A stretch of DNA of 64,000 nucleotides, taken from positions 9,761,501 to 9,825,500 of the forward strand of contig NC_079880.1 of NCBI RefSeq assembly GCF_029227915.1, in the 5' to 3' direction. Below, in pieces: positions 54,870 through 64,000 of the stretch (position 1 is its first letter; each line of letters starts with the position of its first letter). Both the position numbers and the translations under genes were made by a program. The DNA is from Hydractinia symbiolongicarpus (taxonomy: Eukaryota; Cnidaria; Hydrozoa; Anthoathecata; Hydractiniidae). Below the pieces are notes generated by a model that was not told the origin of the DNA, searched no databases, and saw only the letters and a list, made by a program, of their open reading frames with translations.

Positions 54870-57800
54870 TCAAGAATTCACTTTCTCCTCCACGCGTGTA
54901 TAAATTACCGAACGAATTTTGTTAATCATCTCGTCCGAAAAATTATTATCTGGCAGCAAAGTCACATCAACTAATGTCTCACATCTTTTTATAGCCTCGT
55001 ATATCATTTCTCCAGCTACGTCATCTATGAAATTTCCTTCGACGTCAAGCGACACTAAACTTTGGTTCTCGCTTATTCCGTCACAAATAGCTTTGACTCC
55101 GTCATCCAACATGTTGTTGGAGTCTATTGATAATGTTTTTAAAGAACGATTTACTTTTAAAGCATCTGCAATATACTGCCATCCAATGGCAGTCAGCCCG
55201 TTTTTACTTAGCGTTAAGCTCATAAGCGACTCATTTTCTTGAAGATATGCACCGATCGCCTCTGCTCCTTCATCGTGCACATTACAGTTGGCTATATCCA
55301 GGTTGGTTAATGTATTGTTTTTACTTAACGCATGCAGCAATGACGTCACACCTTCGTCACCAAGAGGATTTCCATCCAACCTAGAAATAAATCCAAAAGA
55401 TTACAACACGAAAATTAAGTATGATAATATACACACAAGATACTATTAATCGGACAAAATTTCGCGCAGACAAATTTTGGTGATTTTGGCTAACTTTGCC
55501 AAAAATATTTCGAAATAGTAAATTTTTAAACATGCTAAATTCGCGAAATAAAATCTTCGAGAAATACGATTTTTTGACTTCGCGAAATAAAATTCGTGCA
55601 AAAAATTTGTCTAGTTAATAATTTCATCTTACATCAACACTTTGATTTGATGATGTTCGCCAGACAGACTTTCAGCAACATGTTTCCCATCCTCAGCATC
55701 AATGTTGGTCAATGTTAGATTTAGTATCTAAAAAAAGTATCAAGTTAAGACAATTTCCAACCAAAAAGGAGACAAAGCGACGATTCAAACCCTACCCAAG
55801 TCATGCCATACTATAAAAGTGTGAATCGATCCTTACACTAATACTTAGCGTGAGAATAGGGTTGATATCTTAGGCAGTTGTCTAGTTGAGAAGCTGTTGT
55901 ACTGGCACGCCTTCCATAGCTCAAATGGGACCTTTAAATGGACCAGAACCCCCTCCGCAGGAACATAACTGATAACAGTTCTATTAGGAACTAGAGACGC
56001 TATTCTGAGTACATAATAATAATAATCCATATACATTTTGTGCGCACGTGCGAATTGCAATTTGGAGCAGAGTGACATGCATTAACTGGATTAAAGCTAC
56101 ATAGATTTTTGTTTATTGTTTCGATTCGATGACAAAATACATTATATTTCGCAGGATATACTTTTGCAAATCAAATATCAAACTTTTTGCGATCGTATGT
56201 TGTTACAGATAGGCGGTTTTCACGGAAACTTTTGCAGAAGAACTATTTTTCTTATTTTGACGAAATTTTTTTAACTTTGCGAATATTGAACAAATTCGCA
56301 AAATAGGTCCAGCAAATATTAATTCCGCAAAATGTAATCCAGCATTAACGACTTAACGTTTTCAAGCTTCTTACCTTTGTGTCCATGTATGTACAAATTG
56401 ATATACAAAAGAATTGCTGACACCAAGAGTTTTACAACAAAACATTTCTTAAAATGTTAGAAATAAGTTTGCCATAAGATAGTTTTCAGAAAGTGTATTT
56501 TTGACAGAACAGTAACTTTTAGGATCCAGTACCATGAAAATTTTAAAATCAAAACAAACAACAAAAGATTATAACCTTTAAATTGCCAGCCTTTGAAATG
56601 ACATCTTTCAGTTTTTCTACGCCACCATGGAGAAGAGTGTTACGCAAAGATATAGATTGAATTTCCCCCAGGTTGTCGTTCATTAACATCAACAATTCAT
56701 CGGTCTAAAGATGAAATAAAATTAAATTTCTTTTTCACATATATTCTTTGTTTACATTTACAGGAAAAGGCGATATAATACTAACTGAACGGGCGAATAA
56801 AAAACGCGGACGACAAACCTGTTCAGAAGAAAGTATAAGATTTGACAACTCGATGTTTATATTAAATTAATGAAGCCACTACAACGCACTTAAAACTTTG
56901 AGGGCAAATAACTTGGAAATAACTTGGAAACGGGGTGGTGACGTCAGTCATTTTTCACCGCGTTAGTAACTAGGGACCACCTAGAACCAAATTGGATAAG
57001 TTTTCCAAACATAGGTCCCCGTATCATTCTCGAAATGAACGGGTTGATGACGTCTGTAAAAAGCCTCTAAATCACAAATTTCCGTAACAGTTTGTCAAAA
57101 GTGCACGATCCTATACATTTTTTAAAGCGTTTTGAGATCTACACGATCTAGGTAATGGGTATACGAATGTCTAAAATAATTTTTTTGTACTTTAGGGAAC
57201 TTTGCTGACGCCAGCAAAATTTTAAAACATTTATATCTCCTTATACATCTCCTTATATTTGATCCTATACATTATTTTAATCAGAGTTTTAATCTCTACA
57301 TATTACAGGCAACGGATAAACTCAATTTCGCCAATTTTTTTGTATATACATTGCTGACGTCAGCAAAACACCGTAAACAACCTATTCTTATGCCTCAGTT
57401 GATTTTTCCACGGCCCTATCAAATACAACAAACCTGTTCAGGTGAGAGTAGAAGATTTGACAAATCTATGTCTTTCAAGCTCTCAACCAATGACTTTACT
57501 GGACCATCATGTACACTGCGTTTCGTGATATCAGAATTATTGCTAACTTTGTTTGCCTCAAAGCCATCCTCAGATATATTGTCAGGATCGTTGCCTTTGT
57601 CCATATACTTGTCATCTAAAGAAGATAAAAAACACGCTCATAATGACATTAGGTTGATGGACACGGTGCTAAAAACAAACCTCAAATGAAGCAAAATTTG
57701 CGGAAGAAATTTCGCGAGAATAAAAATTTCACGAAATATTTCCCTTATTCGCGAAAATAAATACTAAAAATGCCTCCATTGAGAAAAATTCTTTTTTGCG

Positions 57801-60800
57801 AAAAATGACATTTCCCTAAAGAAATCTTCCAATTACAATAACATAGCTTTCTAACATATTTTTGAAAATATAAAAAAAATAAATGTATATAAAAAATATT
57901 CCCTAAGTTTTACAATTTTTTACAGCTTTGAGACGCAAAAATTTCTTCCGCGAAATTCGCAACTATCAGACCCTTGGTTCGCAAAAAATTTTTCTCGCGA
58001 AAATACCTTCCCTTAAGGTAGCCTTCCGCAAAAGATATAACGAAAACGTAGTGTATGTAGTGTAAAACAAATATATTGCTTTAGAAAGCGATACTTCAGC
58101 TTAGTGTCCGGGAAAGATTGCAGTAAATAAGTTCAGTTTCAAATCATTAAAACAACAACAACAAAAAAAAAAAAGTCCCTATGTTTAACAGCACAACTCA
58201 AAACATGAAACACTAACAACAAAAAGTAAAAACACAAAACATAAAAACAAAAATAAAAAATCTTACATTAAAGCAGCACACTTTGTTTACTTCTATTCTT
58301 TTCTTTAAATGTTATTTTTCTTTTTTGTGTTAGTTTTATTAGTAGCCATATTTATTAGTCAGTGTTAGTTTTAATTTAAATACATTATTTAGTTAATTAC
58401 GTAGACAGTCGCACCACTTAATATTTAATGGACCAGTAACACATCCTCCTGTGCAAAGTTTCTATCAAAGAATATCAGTAACAGGTTTGAAAAAAATGTT
58501 AGTAATGAGATTAGTAAGATTAGTCAAAGATTAGTGAAAACGTGAATTTTAAGATTTCGCATCAGATAGCAACAGCCGGCATCATGCAAAAATAAACACA
58601 AAAAGAATTATAACATTATCTATTTTCAATATTTATGTAGTGTACATTGTATGATAAAATGTTCTCCACGGCGGAGAGTATTCCGACTCTCTTCCGCATT
58701 GTTAATTATTCGGATTTATACATCTGCTAAAAAATTATTTGAGAAATTTGTATACAATATTTACAAAAAAAAAATAAAAATGTTGACACGGAATCGAATT
58801 AAGAAAAAAAAGTTAGAACTTTTTACCCTTACTTTAAGTTTCAGAAGCATTAAAAGATTTAAACCATGAGAGTAGGTGAAAGGTTTAACCTGTTTGCTTA
58901 CACGCATACGTAAACCGCTGTCAACATTTTCATCAATAACTTACGCCGCAATTTTGCATATTATCATAAATCAAAAAATAACACTAACGAAAAATGTTAA
59001 CTAACGACAAAGGAGGTTGCTAGTATGTGTGTTTAACACAAGATCTTTACAAATCCAAGAGGTTTATGTCTCTTTAAGTTTTGGAAAACAATTACGTCTT
59101 ATCAACGATTATTATCTCACATGGCGAAAAAAAGTTACAGCAAGAAAATTATGCTACTCTGTTATACCTTCGTCTACGTTCTTTTGTTCTATTTTCTCAA
59201 CATCAATATCAATATCCTCCTCATCATCATCATCGTCATCATCGTCACCCAGATCTGTCAGCATGATTTTTTGACTAATATGTTGCATGGCGTCAAAATC
59301 TTCATCAGAGTCACTCACATCAGAACGAGGCGTGCTCTCGGGTGTTGGTTCCACAACCACTTTCTCGTAATGCTAAAAAAATTAATCCCTCGCGAGTTAT
59401 GTAATCCACATATTGCTACAGTGGTTTTTGGGTGGTTGTGAGTTACACCTGCTTTGCCACCACACTGCTTTGCCACCAGGCCACACATTGGGGTACTCAA
59501 AGCAAACGACGTAAATTACATCAAAAAAATCCTATATTCTGTACAGTTGCCAACTTGAAGTAGATTGTTTTGTGCCTTAATCGGTCTCAGAGAATCCAAA
59601 ACCGTTTTGTGCACAGCTAAAATACTAATGGTGAAAAATAAAGTCACTTACAACTACGTCAACTTCTTCGTTAAACTGTATTGTTTTATTTTCATTTTCG
59701 CATTCACCATCTTCATTGCCAGTCAACTAAAAAAAATTGCAAAAGTTTATACGCAAAAGACAGTCAGACACGTGCACAAGCTGTGAGTGTTTGTAAAATG
59801 ACGTGCGCAAGTTGTGAGTGCTCGTAAAATGACGTGCACGAGTTGTGAGTGCTCGTAAAATGACGTGCACGAGTTGTGAGTCCCGTAAAATGATGTGCAC
59901 GAGTTGTGAGTCTCGTAAAATGACATACACGAGTTGTTAATGCTCGTAAAATGACGTGCACGAGTGGTGAGTGCTAATGATACTCACCATTGTACTCTCT
60001 CGACTGATGACGGATGGTAGACTGTCATTCTTTTCACCAGCGTTCTCATCTTCCTCCTCATTGTTTTCGTCATCATGTGTAACATCTGAATGCTCTACAA
60101 CGACTTCAGGACCTTCTTCGTTATGCTCATCTTCCTCCTTTTTATTAGAAGTGCTTTCGCTTTCAACTTCTTCTACTTTCGCCTCGGATTTCTCGGAACT
60201 GCTTTCTTCGTTGTTTTCTACATTGGCGTCATTTCTATCTTCGTCAACATCTTTTGGTTTGTCGTCCTCACTGTCACTATCGGAACTTTTTGATGATCTT
60301 GAAGACTTGGAAGAAGTGCTGCTATCGCTGTCACTGTCACTATGAGAGTCATCTTTAGCTGCATCATCCAAGTACACGTGACTTACAGTGTCTTCACCCT
60401 CCTTCGCATTATCGCTTTGTTCTGTAGTCTCTTCTACTTCGGTTGATTTTTCAGCTTCACTGCTCACATCATCTGTGGAGTCTGGTTTCTCTTCATGTTT
60501 TTCACTGCTGTTATCTTCTTCACTGTCATCTTTTCCATCAACATCACTGTCAACTTTCTTATCCTCGTCTCTATCACTCACATCTTCACTTTGAATTTTT
60601 CTCTCCTCAATGTTTCCTTTTGTTTCTTCTTCTTCCTTTCCCTCTTCTTCATCTTCAGATGATGAGCTTGCACTACTGCTGCCAGTATCCACATTTTTAC
60701 CTTTTTTGATCTTTTCTCCATCCAATTCATCAGCAGAATCAGAATCTGACGACTCACTCGAACTTCGCGGGTCTTCTTTTAAATCAAATTCTTTCTCTTC

Positions 60801-62261
60801 TTCCTCTTCTTCTTCTTCAAAATCATCATCTTGATACTCTGCTTCATTTTCATCTATATTTTCGTCTTCGCCAGTTTGTGTTGTAGCGTGTGCAGAAACT
60901 AATAGATAACAACATAAATATGCATTACATGGGCTTTTACCTTTATCTAACAGACAAGAAAACAACATAAAAGCAAACATTTACTCCGGGACTGTCACTG
61001 TGGGAATACAGGATTAATGATAAATTAATGTAAGAATAACAGATTGGTTATTTAGAAACACAAAAAATGAAACCTAATTTTAAAAATTTTAAAGCTACGC
61101 TTCACAAAAATCATATCAATTTTTTTTCCTTAACCAGAAGTTGCATAATTGGTCAGTACCTGGTCTCTCTTTTTGTTTTGTTTCCTCTTCTCCTTCATCT
61201 TCTCTTTTTCCACCTCGACTAACAATAATGTCATAACTTCTAACAGCTTCTTCTTCATCACTCGACGTGTCTTCTTCTTTATCTTCTTCTTCTTTATTTT
61301 TCTCCTCGTTCATATTAAGTCGTACTTGACACCTTTAAATAAAAATTTGTTGAGCCATAACAACAACTTTGATCAGTTTACAGTAAGAATATTAACAACA
61401 TAGTACATAAAGACGGTAATAACCCTAAACGAGTACTATATGTTTTGAGCTTTCCATAAACTTCTCTGACGTACAGTTTAAATTGTAAAATAAATCCTGA
61501 ACATACCACAAGAAAGTAGCAAGAAAAAATTGAAAGAAAATAGCTTGCTAGTTTAGTCGAATGTTATTTCCAAGAATACCATTTCGATACACCAGAAGTA
61601 AAAAAACAATTTAATAACCCTAAATGAGTACTATTATGTTGTATTTTTATATGCATAACGTCTTAAACCATATAAAGGCTTAGGTTAAGTGAAAAAATAA
61701 GCATATGGTTAGCACATCATCAGCGAGATTATTCTCAGTTGCGCTGAATCGCTATTGACAATCACTGTAATATTTAGGACTACTTTTACAAAACTTCAAA
61801 GCAGCTTAATGATTAAGCACCGAGAAAAACAAGTGTGGTGACCAAAATCTACCTGGTTAATTTTATTACAAAAGAATATCGCAAGCATAATCTGAGCCTT
61901 TTTTGGAAATTAGGATTAGGCTTACACGAGCCTGATTTCGAAAATTATGTATGCTTATGAAGAAATAACATGTATATGTTCTGAGCTTTTCACAAACTTT
62001 CCTGAGATAAAGTTTGAGTTGTGTATAGTACTTGCCGAGCTGGCACTAAAATGATAGCATTTCTTTTTACCTATAACAAGGTGCTGCTCCCTGCACAGAA
62101 ATCAAAGCAAACTGGCTATTCTTTCCACCAATCTTGTTTCCAGGTTTGTGTTTATACTCACAACAGGAACTGACTCTAATGTTGATAATGCCATTTATAT
62201 AAATCGTCAATCCAAAGGGAGATCCGCGATGTCTTCTTGATACAAACGTGAACACAGCTAC

Positions 62262-62294
<33 letters not shown>

Positions 62295-63860
62295 TAGTGA
62301 ATGCTATTTTTCATCGTTGGTGGGAACAGTTTGGATCTCAGTTAGAGTAGTGAGTAATTTTACTATCCCATTTATGTGCCATTCGTTTTTTAAAATTAAA
62401 TTCCCCAGAAGTAATTCCATGTTTCTGATCTATTTCCAGCAGTAATCTCGTCCGACAAAAACAGAAATTGCTATCATAAATAGAAAATGCAAACAGTTCC
62501 CGTAAAATGACGACCAAAAAAATGAGAACCTAAAGAATACATTTAGAATTTTTGTTTTTTGTTTTTTAAGAGTTTTTGCAACAATTTTACGTAAAGTCGT
62601 CAACACAGTTTATTTAAAACAAAGGATACCAGCAAAATTTTGGGGAATCAAGTCATGGTTAAAAAGCACAACAAACTTACTGTTAGCAGGTAACAATTCT
62701 CTAAACACACAGACTGTGCTAGCTCCACAATGTTGTTGAATGACTTGTACTTCACTTAACTTGCTTGATGGAAACATATCATTCGTCAAATTGAGGGGTG
62801 ATCCAAGGAACTTCATTGTCACTTCAGCCATGGACTGAACCTATTGGAGATAGCAGTTATACTTCAGTACAAAGAACCATAAGTATTATTCACGAAATTA
62901 ATACCTGTTAAAAGGTAATAAAAAAGTTTGTGAAGGTTTTAAATATTTGACAAAATTTTTATGTCATTTGCGAAAGTTAATACTGTTGACCTTCTATCTA
63001 TATATATTCCTAATTAACAAATACTACATTATTTCTTGCAAAAAATCATCAGTAAAGATTTTAAAACAAGAACATACTTGAACACGATGTGCAATTAGTT
63101 GATCGCTTTTCGCCAAGATTAAACCCTGAAATTAAACATATTTATATGTAAATGAAGATAAAATTATCATAAAAACAGAGCATGTCAATAGAAAAATTGA
63201 AAAAAGTGAAAGTGAAAGACTCACTCTATGAACTTTTCTTTTCTTTTTCTTCTTAGTAGCAGGTGGATGTGGAGTGAATGCTTTTGCTGTGCTTGAGCGT
63301 GGTTTTTTTAGTCTTTGTTCAGGGAAGTGTTGATGTCGATCTGACATTACACTATCAGAATAAAGGGATTCATTTGTCTAAAAATGAATGAAATATATAT
63401 AAGGCAGACGAATAGAGCTTAGCATCGTGAGGGAACCCAAAGAAGTCTATGGCACACCGCAGAAGTTGTAAGAGGAGAAAACGTGTGATGCTGGACACTC
63501 AAAATTAAAGAGCAATAGAGCCCTTGCCCTTGTTTTGCTAGATGTTAAAGTTATAGACTAGAGAGATGGATGAGTCAAATTCCAGCCACATGTAATTATC
63601 AGCATCAAGTTACTTACATCATAATAGAGATTTTTAGATTTCCCATCAAAGTAAATATCAGGCAGTTTTGTGTTACGATCTTCTCCCCTCACTACAGCAC
63701 TTTTTGCTTTACGGTGCTTAGCACTTTTCTTTGATCTAGGGGAAAGCAGTGCTATCAATTCTTGGTTCGATTTTTGACAACGCTCTGTTCGTACTTTTTG
63801 CACCAATTCAATTTTGTACAACTCGTCCAGTCTTTTTCGGATTTCATGCTGACGCATACG
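54870..63860 (-). CDS. ERICH3: ERICH3-like glutamate-rich protein with C-terminal leucine-rich repeats (5' partial)
   Basis: Thirteen exons, in transcript order: 63860-63618, 63377-63225, 63125-63078, 62840-62681, 62257-62071, 61332-61160, 60898-59988, 59726-59652, 59372-59168, 57615-57434, 56704-56576, 55727-55633, 55380-54870. All borders are GT-AG and all phases match, giving 1023 codons plus stop from the first visible exon. That exon starts after an acceptor, so the N-terminus is off the window. Residues 1-81 (MRQHEIRKRLDELYKIEL) match the N-terminal helix of ERICH3. Residues 148-270 form its conserved domain (VIQQHCGASTVCVF; FTFVSRRHRGSPFGLTIYIN; SSCCEYKHKPGNKIGGK; APCYRCQV). About 270-760 is an acidic Glu/Asp/Ser tract with DDDDDDDD. 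About 760-1020 is a leucine-rich repeat domain of the ribonuclease-inhibitor style (LDGNPLGDEGVTSLLHALSK, LTLSKNGLTAIGWQYIADAL). Human ERICH3 is linked to cilia and, as far as I know, has no LRR part. The join is supported by frame continuity only. Confidence 0.85.
56813..56856 (-). repeat. Duplicated 3' end of an ERICH3-like exon
   Basis: 44 bases matching 57428-57471 with about six differences. They cover the last 12 codons of exon 57615-57434 (IELSNLILSSEQ against IDLSNLLLSPEQ) and its GTTTGT donor. No acceptor precedes it, so it is an exon remnant inside the intron. Confidence 0.7.
56857..57427 (+). mobile_element. Helitron-like copy inside an ERICH3-like intron
   Basis: The body AATTAATGAAGCCACTACAA, CACCGCGTTAGTAACTAGGG, CAGCAAAATTT blocks follow the 30.4 and 31.1 kb elements. 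It ends TGATTTTTCCACGGCCCTAT with a decayed terminus. It lacks the (TCTG)n part. It lies exactly between the two copies of the duplicated exon end. Confidence 0.65.
59757..59987 (+). repeat. About 31-bp minisatellite filling an ERICH3-like intron
   Basis: Seven or so copies of TCGTAAAATGACGTGCACGA followed by GTTGTGAGTGC, with 29- and 31-base variants. The array occupies nearly the whole intron between exons ending at 59988 and starting at 59726. Confidence 0.9.
62261..62289 (+). repeat. (AAT)n run directly at a splice acceptor
   Basis: On the gene's strand an ATT run of about nine units ends in GTAG before exon 62257-62071, so the microsatellite takes the place of the pyrimidine tract. Confidence 0.8.
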
Positions 63861-64000
63861 CTAAAATAATCAAAAGAAAAATTCTTATCAAATTAAAAAA
63901 GAAACATCGTTTAAAAATACAAAGTAGCTAAGGTAATATTGGATTTAACACTGCTGTCTTTGCCATCTCAGCAGTTTATTTGACATATTTAGGCACATCC

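Noticed and set aside
59971-60834. Ser-rich open frames on the + strand
   Set aside because: Complement of the acidic Glu/Asp/Ser exon of the ERICH3-like gene, whose phase-consistent exons are on the - strand.

Overview
This is a eukaryotic nuclear window. It is strongly AT-rich, has intron-containing genes with GT-AG splice sites and AATAAA signals, and is crowded with transposon relics, SINE heads and very long tetranucleotide microsatellites. The gene content is metazoan: an extracellular heparan sulfate 6-O-endosulfatase, a rhodopsin-class GPCR, mitochondrial ribosomal protein L15 and a cilia-associated glutamate-rich protein. Base composition, the GPCR and reverse transcriptase types, and small secreted cationic peptides suggest a cnidarian, most likely a hydrozoan. 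The species assignment is inference.

Layout. Positions 10-612 hold the last exons of an unrecognised + strand gene. 1.3-5.4 kb is repeat-rich: a TA-flanked inverted-repeat element, perfect hairpins and a SINE head. 6.1-7.0 kb is a single-exon GPCR (- strand). 12.1-12.9 kb holds a possible broken membrane-receptor gene with tyrosine motifs at its C-terminus. 14.0-21.2 kb is a complete ten-exon Sulf gene (760 residues; every exon phase agrees). 21-32 kb is mostly repeats: a 51-bp tandem array, decayed coding stretches and a head-to-tail pair of Helitron-like elements. 33.2-35.7 kb carries two inverted paralogous genes for 77-residue secreted, extremely cationic peptides, separated by a piggyBac-type MITE. 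38-47 kb is transposon territory: a (GACA)n-bearing Helitron-like copy, a pogo/Tigger-like element and a reverse transcriptase relic. 49.9-52.4 kb is a complete four-exon MRPL15. From 54.9 kb to the right edge, on the - strand, thirteen phase-compatible exons encode an ERICH3-like protein whose C-terminus is a leucine-rich repeat domain.

The genes do not form one pathway. The best candidates for something undescribed are the inverted cationic peptide pair and the ERICH3-LRR architecture. A Helitron-like repeat family with a constant 3' hairpin and CTAG end, and often a (TCTG)n tract near its 5' end, explains many of the microsatellites and GC-rich islands. Exon structures were assembled by eye from splice signals and reading-frame continuity, without transcript evidence.
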